This document shows positions 55,052-63,502 of a stretch of 64,000 nt of DNA, in pieces. The notes beneath the pieces were generated by a model, which searched no databases, was not told the origin of the DNA, and saw nothing but the letters and a program-made list of their open reading frames with translations. Source of the DNA: DASZVB01 sp036272055 (GTDB taxonomy: Bacteria; Myxococcota_A; Polyangia; Polyangiales; Polyangiaceae); contig DATAZL010000131.1 in the NCBI GenBank assembly GCA_036272055.1, positions 62,001 to 126,000 on the forward strand, given 5' to 3'. How positions within the stretch are numbered: position 1 is the first letter of the stretch; each line of letters begins with the position of its first letter. The translations under genes were made by a program, and so were the position numbers.

Positions 55052-55097
55052 CCGGCGCTCTCGAGCTCGTGTGTGATTCTTCGAAAAGGAACGAACG

Positions 55098-56171
55098 ATG
55101 TACTTCAAGCGAATACTCTTCCCCGCGCTCGCGCTCCTCTCGTTCGGTTGCTCGTCGTCGAGCGACCAGCCCGCCGCCGACACCAAGCCCCTGACCGACG
55201 CGCAGTACGAGGACAAGCTCGTCACCAGCATGCACGACGCGCTCCTCTCCGACCTGAAGTCGCTTCATCAGGCGGCGATCGATCTGCAAGCTGCGGCTCC
55301 CACGCCCACCGGCCGCGGCTGGGACGCGGACATGGACGCCGAAGCGATCGGCAAGATGAAGGACGCCTGGCTCACCGCGCGCACCGCGTACGAACGGACC
55401 GAGGGCGCGCTCGCGCCGATCTTCCCGGACCTCGATTACTCGATCGACGCGCGCTACGACGATTTCCTCACCGACCTCGGCGCCGACGGCGATCAGGATC
55501 TCTTCGACGACCAGGGCGTGACGGGCATGCACGCCATGGAGCGCATCCTCTTCGTCAAGACGACGCCCGACTCGGTCATCAAGTTCGAGGCGACGCTGCC
55601 CGGCTACAAGGAAGCCGCCTACCCGTCGACCGAGGACGAGGCGAACGAGTTCAAGACGAAGCTCGCCGCTCGCCTCGTGACCGACACCGACACTCTCATG
55701 ACCCAGTGGACACCGCAGAAGATCGACCTCGCCGGCGCCTACGTCGGTCTCATCGATCTCATGAACGAGCAGCGGGAGAAGGTGCTCAAGGCGTCCACCG
55801 ACGAGGAAGAGTCGCGCTACTCGCAGCGCACGATGCACGACGTCCGCGACAACCTCGCCGGCACCCGCAAGATCTACGACCTCTTCAAGCCGTGGCTCGA
55901 GTCGAAGACGGACGGCAAGGACGTCGAGGACGCGGTCGAGTCGGCGTTCGACGACCTGAACGCCACCTACGACACCGTCGATGGCGACGCGATCCCCCAG
56001 CCGCCCGCGGACTGGAGCAGCGAGACCCCCACCGCCGACAATCTGGCCACGCCGTTCGGCAAGCTGTTCGAAGCCGTGGACAGCGCCGTCGATCCGAACA
56101 AGAAGGGCTCCGTGGTCGACGGAATGACGAAGACGGCGAACGCCATCGGTCTCCAGGTCACGGCGGAGTGA
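55098..56171 (+). CDS. Imelysin-family (peptidase M75 / EfeO-like) lipoprotein
   Basis: A 357-residue periplasmic lipoprotein with signal MYFKRILFPALALLSFGC. The body is helical with the imelysin landmarks: AWLTARTAYERTEGALAPIF and GMHAMERILF, which keeps the family's G-x-H-x-x-E iron-site motif. Imelysin-like proteins bind or help import iron (EfeO of the EfeUOB system, Irp proteins). No EfeU permease or EfeB peroxidase is encoded here; the DUF1111 partner takes the usual neighbouring place. A GAAAAGGA ribosome-binding region precedes the ATG. Its last base overlaps the ATG of the P460-like gene (TGATG), indicating coupled translation. Confidence 0.88.
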   Translation: MYFKRILFPALALLSFGCSSSSDQPAADTKPLTDAQYEDKLVTSMHDALLSDLKSLHQAAIDLQAAAPTPTGRGWDADMDAEAIGKMKDAWLTARTAYERTEGALAPIFPDLDYSIDARYDDFLTDLGADGDQDLFDDQGVTGMHAMERILFVKTTPDSVIKFEATLPGYKEAAYPSTEDEANEFKTKLAARLVTDTDTLMTQWTPQKIDLAGAYVGLIDLMNEQREKVLKASTDEEESRYSQRTMHDVRDNLAGTRKIYDLFKPWLESKTDGKDVEDAVESAFDDLNATYDTVDGDAIPQPPADWSSETPTADNLATPFGKLFEAVDSAVDPNKKGSVVDGMTKTANAIGLQVTAE

Positions 56172-56788
56172 TGCCCGACACGCAACCAGCGCCGTCGCAG
56201 CGAGGCGCGTCGCGCCGTCGCGCGACGGCGTGGGGCGTGCGCCTCGCGACGCTCGTCTCAGCGGTCCTCACGACGACGTGCGGCACGCCCGTCGCGGACC
56301 CGCCGTCGGGCGCTGGCGGTTCGACGGCCGTGCGAGACCCGTTCATCGCCTTCGCCAGCGACTTTCGCGGCTTCCACTCCTGGACGTCCTACGACGTCAC
56401 CGACGATGCGACCCTCGCGGGCATTCACGACGGCAGCACCGTCACCGAGTACATCAACACCATGCCGAGCAGCGGCTCGGAAGAGTTTCCACTCGGCACC
56501 ATCATCGTGAAAGAAGCGACGGGCGGCACCATCCCCCACGAGCTCTTCGCGATGGTGAAGCGCAACGGTGGCTTCAACTCGGGTGCCCCCGGCTGGGAGT
56601 GGTTCGATCTCGCGCTCCTCGACGACGGGAAAGACGGCACCAGCATCGTGTGGCACGGCTTCGGTCCACCGATCGGCGACACCTACGGCGGCGACGCCAA
56701 GGGCGGCTGCAATACCTGTCACACAGCCTGCGGCAACGACGCGGTCTGTGCAAAGCCTCTAGGTCTCTCCAACTTTCAGCACGACTGA
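56171..56788 (+). CDS. Cytochrome P460-like monohaem lipoprotein
   Basis: A 205-residue exported protein from the ATG at 56171. The signal is basic at the start (RGASRRRATAWGVR), with a hydrophobic core and a possible lipobox Cys (TTTC). The folded part has FRGFHSWTSYDVTD, FPLGTIIVKEATGG, LFAMVKRNGGFNSGAPGWEW and one c-haem motif CNTCHTACGNDAVC near the end. This order of W-x-x-Y, G-T-x-x-V-K-E, M-V-K-R and a C-terminal CxxCH is that of the cytochrome P460 family. P460 haems oxidise hydroxylamine or NO in some bacteria, but the activity is not predictable here. It lies between imelysin and outer-membrane genes of the Fur-box operon. Confidence 0.65.
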   Translation: MPDTQPAPSQRGASRRRATAWGVRLATLVSAVLTTTCGTPVADPPSGAGGSTAVRDPFIAFASDFRGFHSWTSYDVTDDATLAGIHDGSTVTEYINTMPSSGSEEFPLGTIIVKEATGGTIPHELFAMVKRNGGFNSGAPGWEWFDLALLDDGKDGTSIVWHGFGPPIGDTYGGDAKGGCNTCHTACGNDAVCAKPLGLSNFQHD

Positions 56789-56836
56789 GCGAGCGCACCT
56801 CGACGGGGCTCGCTCACACCACATCCGGTCACACCC

Positions 56837-57679
56837 ATGTCCATCGCCACTCGTCGCGCGATCCGCGCGCTGTTCTGCCCAAGCACTCCCGCCTTCATCA
56901 CCGTCGCGCTGTGGGCCGCGGGCGCATCGGCGAACCCCCGCCCGCTGCCGTTCAGCTACCCCCACGAGCAGCTCCCGGAGAACGGCACCGAGCTCGAGCA
57001 ATACGTCGACTTCACCACGGCGAAGGCCAGCGACCCTTCCAACCCCATTTCCAAGCAATATGGGATGTTCCAGTTTCAGACGGAGTTCGAGCACGGCATC
57101 ACCGACCGGCTCGAGCTCGGCTTGTATGTTACGTACTCGCCCAGCGCGCCCACCGACTTCACCAACACGCCGCTGCCGCTCGAGGGCAACGGCATGAAGC
57201 AGCGCCTCCGCTACAAGCTCGACGACACTGGCGCGTGGCCCGTCGACGTCGCCGTGTACATGGAGCTCAGCGAGAACGAGCGCGAGCTGGAGCTCGAGGG
57301 CAAGGTCATCCTGCAGCGGCGCTTCGGCATCATGCGCCTCATGGCGAACGTCACCGCCGAGCAGGAGTTTTATTACAACGCGAAGCACGACTTCGTATTC
57401 GACCCGTCAGCGGGCGTCACCTTCGAGGCGACGCCGTCGATCCAACCCGGCATCGAGTGGTGGATGCGCGGCGAGTACCCCGAGGAGAACGTGCCGAAGA
57501 ACCGCCCCTTCTCGCTCGGCCCGCACCAGTACATCGGCCCCGCGCTGCTCGTGCAGATGGGCTCCCTCTGGTGGACGAACGGCGTCTACCTGCGCGTCAG
57601 CGACTGGGACCACGACCTCGTCCCCGGCGAGACCTTCGGCAAACTCTGGATCCGCAGCGTCATAGGCTACGGGTTCTAG
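56837..57679 (+). CDS. Outer-membrane beta-barrel protein
   Basis: A 280-residue protein with a signal peptide (FITVALWAAGASA). The mature part alternates short amphipathic strands, for example FQFQTEFEHGITDRLELGLY, VDVAVYMELSENERELELEG, MRLMANVTAEQEFYYN and GIEWWMRGEYP, and ends in G-Y-G-F, the C-terminal Phe recognised by the BAM machinery. About ten to twelve strands are likely. It lies 48 bp after the P460-like gene as the last member of the Fur-box operon, so it may pass iron or a related ligand across the outer membrane or be a structural barrel; this is inferred from context. Confidence 0.7.
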   Translation: MSIATRRAIRALFCPSTPAFITVALWAAGASANPRPLPFSYPHEQLPENGTELEQYVDFTTAKASDPSNPISKQYGMFQFQTEFEHGITDRLELGLYVTYSPSAPTDFTNTPLPLEGNGMKQRLRYKLDDTGAWPVDVAVYMELSENERELELEGKVILQRRFGIMRLMANVTAEQEFYYNAKHDFVFDPSAGVTFEATPSIQPGIEWWMRGEYPEENVPKNRPFSLGPHQYIGPALLVQMGSLWWTNGVYLRVSDWDHDLVPGETFGKLWIRSVIGYGF

Positions 57680-57788
57680 CGCCCGCCGCGCTCTCCGCGA
57701 CGTCGCGCCCTTCCACGACGTCGCGCCCCACTGCGAACCGCGCGACGCATGGACCGTCCGCGCCCCCTCCGTTATGCTCCGCCCCCTC

Positions 57789-57870
57789 GCACGAGTGGCG
57801 GAATTGGCAGACGCACCGGATTTAGGTTCCGGCGCCGCAAGGCGTGGGGGTTCAAGTCCCTCCTCGTGCA
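57789..57870 (+). tRNA. tRNA-Leu (anticodon UAG)
   Basis: An 82-nt cloverleaf: acceptor arms GCACGAG and CTCGTGC with discriminator A at 57870; D-arm TGGCGGAATTGGCAGACGC; anticodon stem CCGGA/TCCGG with loop TTTAGGT and anticodon TAG at 57823-57825; a long variable arm (GCGCCGCAAGGCGT) as in class II tRNAs; T-loop GGTTCAAGTCC. The CCA end is not encoded. TTATGCT about 20 bp upstream is a possible -10 box. It reads CUA and, with wobble, other CUN codons. Confidence 0.97.
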
Positions 57871-57879
57871 CGAAGTAGC

Positions 57880-58446
57880 TCAGCCGGTCAGCGGATCGCG
57901 ATAGACGTCATCGACGTCCAGCGTGCATTCCACGCCGGACACCGTCGCCTGCTGGCCGCTTCGTGCGGTCGCGAGGTTCCATCGGTCGCCGTCTCGGCTC
58001 CAGACGTCGCTTCGTCGTTCGTCGTGCGCGACCAGCACGACGTGTAGCAACGACGCGATCTGCTGATACTGGCGGAGCTTCTCGCCGCGATCGTAGTGTT
58101 CGGTGCTCGGACTCAGAATCTCGACCACGACGGCGGGGTTCGTCGCCGTGTTCGCGTCTCCGGGATCCCGCTCGAGCTTGTTGCAGATGACGGTGACGTC
58201 CGGATATCCAGCGAAGCCGGTGCCAAGAACGCGGACCCGAAGATCCGCGCTGTACACTCGACACCGTTTACCTTCGAGCTGCCGATTCAGCAAAGCCGTC
58301 ACGGTCGCCGCAAGCGCCGCATGATCCGGCGTTCCACCCGCCATCGCCAGGATCATCCCGTCGAGAAACTCGTGCTTCACGGAGCTCTCCGCGTCGACCC
58401 GGAGGTATTCGCGAAACGTGAACCGAAGCTGCGGCGGTTCCGTCAC
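57880..58446 (-). CDS. Uma2-family (DUF820) putative endonuclease
   Basis: A 188-residue protein with a PD-(D/E)xK-type nuclease fold. Landmarks are the N-terminal FREYLRVDAESSVKHEFLDG, D-H-A-A-L, GYPDVTVICNKLE with the metal-binding Asp, and VVVEILSPSTEHYDRGEKLR with the catalytic Glu and later Lys/Tyr region. Uma2 genes are numerous accessory genes in cyanobacteria and myxobacteria; their substrates are unknown. The start is a GTG. It converges with the tRNA gene, 10 bp away, and follows the nucleotidyltransferase gene on the same strand by 9 bp. Confidence 0.88.
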   Translation of the reverse strand: MTEPPQLRFTFREYLRVDAESSVKHEFLDGMILAMAGGTPDHAALAATVTALLNRQLEGKRCRVYSADLRVRVLGTGFAGYPDVTVICNKLERDPGDANTATNPAVVVEILSPSTEHYDRGEKLRQYQQIASLLHVVLVAHDERRSDVWSRDGDRWNLATARSGQQATVSGVECTLDVDDVYRDPLTG

Positions 58447-58455
58447 GAGTCAAGC

Positions 58456-58911
58456 TCAGTCGTCGCCTGCGAGCAGCGCTGCATCGACGAGGTCTTTCGG
58501 TCTGCCCGACGCAAGCTTGTTGCGCGCCATTGCGGCCCGACCGATGAAGCGAACCTTCACGCTCCCGAGGTTCCCTTCGATCGCACCGGTTGTTGCCTCG
58601 TCGAAGGATACGCCGGAGATCGACGTCAGAATGTCGATCCGCCGCGGCGGAAGACCGAGCTGGTAAACCTTACCCTCGACCTCGAAGTCTTGCTGGCTCA
58701 CGCCGTGTGACGCCACCGGTGCTCCGAAATCTGCGAGAGCGCGGAATACTCGCGATGCGTTTTCTGGTGTCGGTCGTACGAACAGATCGATGTCTCCCGT
58801 GGTCCTGGGAAACCCGTGCGCGGCCAGTGCATAGGCGCCGATGACCAGGAACTCGACGCCGAATCGTAGGAACCCTTCGGCGAGGTCGACGAAATCCTCG
58901 TTGACGTCCAT
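58456..58911 (-). CDS. Nucleotidyltransferase-fold protein (AbiEii/MNT-like)
   Basis: A 151-residue protein with the minimal nucleotidyltransferase pattern VIGAYALAAHGFPRTTGDID, in which D-I-D provides the metal-binding pair, followed by LFVRPTPENASRVFRAL and RRIDILTSISGVSFDEA. Such proteins occur in AbiEii-type or MNT/HEPN toxin-antitoxin systems, where they transfer nucleotides to RNA or to a partner toxin. A short gene (58915-59154) lies immediately upstream, 3 bp away, as its probable cognate partner. Confidence 0.8.
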   Translation of the reverse strand: MDVNEDFVDLAEGFLRFGVEFLVIGAYALAAHGFPRTTGDIDLFVRPTPENASRVFRALADFGAPVASHGVSQQDFEVEGKVYQLGLPPRRIDILTSISGVSFDEATTGAIEGNLGSVKVRFIGRAAMARNKLASGRPKDLVDAALLAGDD

Positions 58912-58914
58912 TGC

Positions 58915-59154
58915 TCAACGTCGGCGTTGCACCAGGGCACCGGGCATGTTGGCGCGGTCGTAATCCGGGATCGGCATGCCGGCGACTGACCAGGCTTCCT
59001 TCGCCAGAGGCCACATCATCGCGATGCGTTCGTCGACGGTGGAGCGGTCGAGCGGATCACGGAGCGGCTCTTGTCCGAGGTCGAAGCGGCGAATGGGCCA
59101 CTGGGACGCTCGCTGCTTGCGACGTTCAGCACGCTCCTTCGCGGCGGCATCCAT
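58915..59154 (-). CDS. Small hydrophilic partner of the nucleotidyltransferase
   Basis: A 79-residue basic and hydrophilic protein starting MDAAAKERAERRKQRASQWP and containing RFDLGQEP, STVDERIAMMWPLAKEAW and IPDYDRANMPG. I recall this kind of small protein directly before DUF6036/AbiEii-like nucleotidyltransferase genes in other bacteria, but no activity is assigned. Size, 3-bp spacing and order (small gene first) are those of a toxin-antitoxin-like pair. It has no DNA-binding motif visible by eye. Confidence 0.65.
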   Translation of the reverse strand: MDAAAKERAERRKQRASQWPIRRFDLGQEPLRDPLDRSTVDERIAMMWPLAKEAWSVAGMPIPDYDRANMPGALVQRRR

Positions 59155-59229
59155 GCACGGAGTATATCAGAACGGAGCTCCGATGCTCGAAGACGCGGAC
59201 TTCGTGCCCGCCTCGTCCTCACCCCGACG

Positions 59230-59847
59230 TCACTGCCGAAACGCCGCCATTCCCCGCTGCACCCCTGGACGGCTCGCCACGGTTTCCATCCATCGCTTCA
59301 CGGCGGGGAGCTCCGCGGACCGGTGCGGCTTGAGATACGACGTCACTGTGTAGGCGGGTATGTCGGCGATAGAGAAGGTGTTGCCTGCAAGGTATTCGCT
59401 TTGCTCCAGGCGTTGTTCGACGTGGGCGTACATGGAGACGGCTTGTTCGTCGAGGCGACGGGCTGCGGGTTCGGCTTCGGGGATCCCGCTGCGCTTGAGG
59501 AAGCTTCCTTGATTCGTGGGGGCGATGACGTCCGTGATGAAAAAGAAGAACCACTCGAAGGCGCGCGCGCGGTCGAGCGCGCTTTCCGGGAGCAATTTGC
59601 CGCTCTTCTCGGCGACGTACAGGATGATGGCGTTCGACTGGGTGAGCACGAGGGGCTGGCCGCCGGGGCCGTCGGGGTCGACCAGTGTCGGGACTCGACC
59701 AGTGGCGTTGACGAGTCGGTACGCCGCTCCCTTGTGTTCACCGGCGCCGAGGTTCACCGGGATCTGCCGGTAGGCGAGGCCCGACTCTTCCAGCGCGACC
59801 GCGGCGCGATACGTGTTGCCCGTCGTGAAACCGTGCAGGTCCAGCAT
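59230..59847 (-). CDS. Glutathione S-transferase
   Basis: A 205-residue cytoplasmic enzyme. The N-terminal thioredoxin fold has MLDLHGFTTGNTYRAAVALE, then TGRVPTLVDPDGPGGQPLVL with the cis-Pro, and Q-S-N-A-I-I-L-Y-V-A. The C-terminal helical domain includes YLAGNTFSIADIPAYTVTSY with the conserved N-cap Ser and Asp. The likely catalytic residue is a Ser/Thr near position 9-12. A second GST gene lies 14 bp upstream on the same strand, followed by an ECF sigma gene, suggesting a stress-response operon. The substrate is unknown. Confidence 0.9.
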   Translation of the reverse strand: MLDLHGFTTGNTYRAAVALEESGLAYRQIPVNLGAGEHKGAAYRLVNATGRVPTLVDPDGPGGQPLVLTQSNAIILYVAEKSGKLLPESALDRARAFEWFFFFITDVIAPTNQGSFLKRSGIPEAEPAARRLDEQAVSMYAHVEQRLEQSEYLAGNTFSIADIPAYTVTSYLKPHRSAELPAVKRWMETVASRPGVQRGMAAFRQ

Positions 59848-59861
59848 TGCCGGACCTTACC

Positions 59862-60506
59862 TCACGTCGGGACGAGATGCAGATACGGCGCCGCTTCACG
59901 GAGCACGCGCGCGTAGGACGGCCGCGCGAGGAGGCGTTCGCGATACCGGGCGACGTTCGGATACGCGGCGAGCGGCACGACGCGGTCCGCGTAGTAGAGC
60001 GCGGGCGCGGCGGCGCAATCGGCCATGGTGAAGGCGTCACCGAGGGCCCATGTCTTGTTCGCCATCGCCGTCTCGAGGATCCCGTAGGCGACCTCCAGGC
60101 TCTTCTTTGCTTGCTCGACGCCGAATGGGTCCTTGTGCTCCGCGGGTCGCAGGCGATCGCCGATGATCTTCTGCATCGGGTCCTGCACATAGTTATCATG
60201 GAAGCGATCCCACTGACGGGCGTTGCGCGCGAGGTCCGGATCGTCGGGGACGAGCTTCGCCTTGCCGGGATAATGCTGCGACACATACTCGATGATGATC
60301 GTCGACTCGGGAACGATCTCGTCGCGCACGGTGTCGTGGAGAACCGGGAACTTCGCCATCGGCCACACCTTCACGAACTCCGCCCGTGACGTGGCGTCAC
60401 CGAGGTCGACCAGGATGGGTTCGAAGGGCGTCTCGTTCTCGTAGAACGCCATGAGTGGCTTGTGACAGAACGACGCGAGCGGATGCTGATAGAGCTTCAA
60501 TGCCAT
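59862..60506 (-). CDS. Glutathione S-transferase
   Basis: The ATG at 60506, with GGAGG about nine bases upstream, gives 214 residues. The N-terminal domain reads KLYQHPLASFCHKPLMAFYE, with Ser/Cys at the catalytic position. WPMAKFPVLHDTV supplies the cis-Pro, and P-E-S-T-I-I-I-E-Y-V the glutathione-binding Glu-Ser pair. The C-terminal helices include WALGDAFTMADCAAAPALYY. It lies 14 bp before the other GST gene and 48 bp after the ECF sigma factor gene, all on one strand. It is distinct enough from its neighbour to have a different substrate. Confidence 0.9.
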   Translation of the reverse strand: MALKLYQHPLASFCHKPLMAFYENETPFEPILVDLGDATSRAEFVKVWPMAKFPVLHDTVRDEIVPESTIIIEYVSQHYPGKAKLVPDDPDLARNARQWDRFHDNYVQDPMQKIIGDRLRPAEHKDPFGVEQAKKSLEVAYGILETAMANKTWALGDAFTMADCAAAPALYYADRVVPLAAYPNVARYRERLLARPSYARVLREAAPYLHLVPT

Positions 60507-60554
60507 GATTCGATCCTCCAAAAATATTCTGATTGTCGTTGATGCTTCGATCGC

Positions 60555-61565
60555 TCAGCAGCCACCGGGCGGGCGCCAGCGATAGCCGTTCACGCGGAAC
60601 GGCACGTCGAGCTCGCCACACATCTCGGCGATGAAGTCGGGGTTGTAAAAGTAGTTCGAGAGGTGCGCGACGCGATCGCCGTCGGGCTCGATGCGCGTGA
60701 GCGCGCGGACGAACTCGCCGTCGGCGTGTCGGTACCAGTGGAGCAGGAACCACTCACCGCGGTGAAAGCGCGGTTCGACGCGCGGCGCGTCGGGGAGCAC
60801 ACCCATGACGAAGCGCGCGTCGAGGCTGCCGTTCGTGGCGGCCTCCGCCAGGCGCTTGCTTCCGAAGAGCATGCCGAACAGCACTGTGGCGCGCGCGGCG
60901 ACCGGGCCGTACTGCGTCGTCGCGCCGACGACCTCGACGGACGAGGTGTCCAGAAGAAGAGCCGTCAATCGGTCGAGATCCCCCGCGTTGAACGCCGCAC
61001 AGAATGCGTCGAGCACGCCGGGAGCCGGCGATGCAAGCTCGGTCTCCGCCGGCTCGACGAGCTTGCCGCGCCCGCGATGGAGCGCCGCTTTCACGGCTCC
61101 CGGTGTCGTCGAGAGAGCCTCGGCAATTTCTTCGAGCGAGAAGTCGAAGGCGTCCTTCAGCACCACCGCGGCGCGTTCCTGAGGCGACAGCGCACCGAGC
61201 AACGTCCCTGCGGCTTCGCGTGACGCGGCGGGATCGGCCGTCGAGCGCGCGTCCTCTTGCTCCGCGACTCCGTCGAGGGGCTGCTCTCGACGTCGGCGTC
61301 GCTGGTCGATGAAGAGATTCGATGCGACGCGGAAGAGCCACGCACGCGGGTTCTCCGGCACGTGCCCCATTTGCCCGAGCGTGACGAACGCGCGCGTCAT
61401 CACGTCCTGCGCGAGATCTTCCGCGTCCCACGGGCTCCGCGTGAGGTGCCGGCAGTAACGATAAAGCGTCGGTCGTAGAGGCTCGTAGCCTTCCAGAAAG
61501 TCGCGCCACGAGCTCGCCACGGCGGCGGGCAGCGCAGGCGCTCCGGTTTCGTTCTCGGGGGTCAT
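60555..61565 (-). CDS. ECF sigma factor with C-terminal SnoaL-like domain
   Basis: A 336-residue sigma-70-family regulator of the ECF type. Region 2 (~25-100) has YRYCRHLTRSPWDAEDLAQD followed by VMTRAFV and PRAWLFRVASNLFIDQRRRR. Region 4 (~125-175) has LSPQERAAVVLKDAFDFSLE followed by EIAEALSTTPGAVKAALHRG. Residues ~180-335 form a SnoaL-like domain (FCAAFNAGDLDRLTALLLDT), as in the ECF41/ECF56-type groups where this tail controls activity in place of an anti-sigma factor. The two GST genes directly downstream on the same strand are likely in its operon. Confidence 0.9.
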   Translation of the reverse strand: MTPENETGAPALPAAVASSWRDFLEGYEPLRPTLYRYCRHLTRSPWDAEDLAQDVMTRAFVTLGQMGHVPENPRAWLFRVASNLFIDQRRRRREQPLDGVAEQEDARSTADPAASREAAGTLLGALSPQERAAVVLKDAFDFSLEEIAEALSTTPGAVKAALHRGRGKLVEPAETELASPAPGVLDAFCAAFNAGDLDRLTALLLDTSSVEVVGATTQYGPVAARATVLFGMLFGSKRLAEAATNGSLDARFVMGVLPDAPRVEPRFHRGEWFLLHWYRHADGEFVRALTRIEPDGDRVAHLSNYFYNPDFIAEMCGELDVPFRVNGYRWRPPGGC

Positions 61566-61648
61566 ACGTGAGAGACGAAACTCTCGCCCGCGAGGATACG
61601 GAGCGCGTCGTATTTTTCCGAAACGGCAGAATTCAGCCGTATTTCACG

Positions 61649-63502
61649 TCATTGCGGCGACCACGCGCAGAGGTGAGTGTCGGCCCCGGTCACGATCCGG
61701 CCCTTCACGGCGATGGGCGAGGTCCATTGGCGGACGCCGGAGCAATCCGTGGTCGCGCCGGTGTAGAGCGGCACGCCGGTGTCGCCATCGACGGCAGTGA
61801 GACCGCCGTCCGTCATGTACCAGACGACGGCGCTGCTTCCGCCGTCGGGCGTCGTCGCGATCGGGCTCGTGAGTCGTGTGCCGAGCGGCGCGCACCACTC
61901 GACGGCAGGCTTCGGCGGCGAGCCCGGTGCGAGCACGACGGACATGATCGCGGGACCCGTCGCTTGACCACCGGGACAGAGCGCCGCCGTCTGCGACGAG
62001 AAGACGACGTGCGTTCCGAGCGAAGTGACGTACGACGCGGGCGCGCCGCGCACTGCGCTGTTCGAGTTCACCACCGTGACGTCGGCGAGCTCGCCGCCCA
62101 TTCCGCCGAGGTGCGCAGGATCGAGGACGTACAGATGCCCGTTCTTGCCGACCACGACGAGGACGCGCTCCGGTGTTGCGCCGGGCACGGTGACGACCAT
62201 CGGGCTGCTCGAGCCGAGATCGGAGTCGGCAGCGTCCATCGAGTGCCAGCTCGCCGGGAAGTACATGTCGTCGCTCGTGCGCGAGAACGCGCCAAGACCG
62301 GTGATGCGCACGATCTCTTCGCTGTCGCTCGACATATGATCGCCGGCGCCCGCGGTGTTGTTGCCGGTCACCGCGAACACACCGACGCCGTCGGATGCCA
62401 TTCCGCCCGACGCCCAGATCCCTTCGCCCTGTCCGAGCGTCGCCCAGCCGCCCATGCGAGTCGAATCGTGCGTGTCGATGCCGAATACCCAGCCGTGATA
62501 CGGGCCGCAATCACCGGCGTGCCCGCCGAACGCGACGTACACGACGCCGTCGACGAGCGAGAGCGCGCTCCGTTGATTCTCGGGGATCGCGGCGAAGGTC
62601 GTCGCGCCGGACGTGCCGCCCATCACCACGGGGAATCCGCTCCGCTCGCTGCCGTCGATGACGGAGAGCGCGTGGAGCTCGTGGCGCGCGATCGACGTCG
62701 TGCCGATGGCGCCCGCGACGTAGATCGTTCCCGCCATCGCGTCGATGACCGGGGTGCTGACGATGCCGAGCGGGTGAATGTTGCCGCACGTCACTCCGGT
62801 TGCCGTCGGCGACACGCCGATGTTCGTGTGCCAGACGAGAGCGCCCGTCGTCTCGTCGAGGGCGTAGACGTCGTTGCTCGTGGTGACCGCGAAGAAGACG
62901 CCTTTGCCGCCAGGGCCGTTCTCGAGATAGAGCGGCGCCGCGTACATGTTGCCGGTGAACGTCGCGTTGAACGTCGGATCCCGCTTCATTCTTGCGGCGT
63001 TCAGGCTCGTCAACGCCGGCTCGGCGAAGAACCCGTCGCGGCTCGGATGCTTGTTACGTTCGAGCACCGACCCGCTCGTGTCCATACTCGCTCCGCCGGT
63101 TCCCGACATTCCACCGGAAGCCGCGCCGCCAGAGCCGTGCGTGCCCCCCGTCGAGCGACACGTGCACGGCTTTCCGCTGTTCCCGTGAAGCGCACCGCCG
63201 CTCGACGTCGTTCCGCCGCTCGACGTCGTTCCGCCGCTTGCCGTCGTTCCGCCGCTTGCCGTGACGCCGCCGTTCGACGATGCGTCGACAGTTGCGACAC
63301 TTCCGCCGCTCGCGGATGCGTCGAGGGAGCCGCCGGCACCGCCTTCGCCGGTTGCGCCATCGCGTGGTGATGTTCCGCCGGCGGTCGTCGGCGCGGTGCC
63401 GGCATCGCTCGTACTCGACTTCTTGCTTGTCGCTGGGCCGCACGCGACGCTCGCAACGACTGCGACGAGTATCGCCTCGATGAATCTACTCTCGACGCGC
63501 AT
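61649..63502 (-). CDS. Beta-propeller (PQQ-like) lipoprotein with Gly/Ser linker
   Basis: A 617-residue surface lipoprotein; the lipobox is SVAC-like (V-A-S-V-A-C). Residues ~25-150 are a Gly/Ser/Thr linker with repeated T-T-S/A-S-G-G, encoded by tandem repeats, interrupted by a small CTCRS Cys motif. From ~160 the sequence forms repeated beta blades with D-E-x-T-G-A-x-V-W, as in GVFFAVTTSNDVYALDETTG, LYVLDPAHLGGMGGELADVT and AVDGDTGVPLYTGATTD. This resembles PQQ-type quinoprotein propellers, but no PQQ-binding residues or haem motifs are evident, so it is more likely a scaffold than an enzyme. Confidence 0.75.
   Translation of the reverse strand: MRVESRFIEAILVAVVASVACGPATSKKSSTSDAGTAPTTAGGTSPRDGATGEGGAGGSLDASASGGSVATVDASSNGGVTASGGTTASGGTTSSGGTTSSGGALHGNSGKPCTCRSTGGTHGSGGAASGGMSGTGGASMDTSGSVLERNKHPSRDGFFAEPALTSLNAARMKRDPTFNATFTGNMYAAPLYLENGPGGKGVFFAVTTSNDVYALDETTGALVWHTNIGVSPTATGVTCGNIHPLGIVSTPVIDAMAGTIYVAGAIGTTSIARHELHALSVIDGSERSGFPVVMGGTSGATTFAAIPENQRSALSLVDGVVYVAFGGHAGDCGPYHGWVFGIDTHDSTRMGGWATLGQGEGIWASGGMASDGVGVFAVTGNNTAGAGDHMSSDSEEIVRITGLGAFSRTSDDMYFPASWHSMDAADSDLGSSSPMVVTVPGATPERVLVVVGKNGHLYVLDPAHLGGMGGELADVTVVNSNSAVRGAPASYVTSLGTHVVFSSQTAALCPGGQATGPAIMSVVLAPGSPPKPAVEWCAPLGTRLTSPIATTPDGGSSAVVWYMTDGGLTAVDGDTGVPLYTGATTDCSGVRQWTSPIAVKGRIVTGADTHLCAWSPQ
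63195..63284. repeat. Tandem 18-bp repeat encoding the TTSSGG-type linker
   Basis: Five units starting at 63195, 63213, 63231, 63249 and 63267, the first two identical (CCGCCGCTCGACGTCGTT) and the rest diverged. They keep frame and code for Gly/Ser/Thr residues of the lipoprotein linker. Confidence 0.8.

Noticed and set aside
57851..57890. The tRNA-Leu 3' end as an integration (att) site
   Set aside because: No second copy of the tRNA 3' end was found in the window and no integrase gene lies nearby, so an integrated element cannot be supported.
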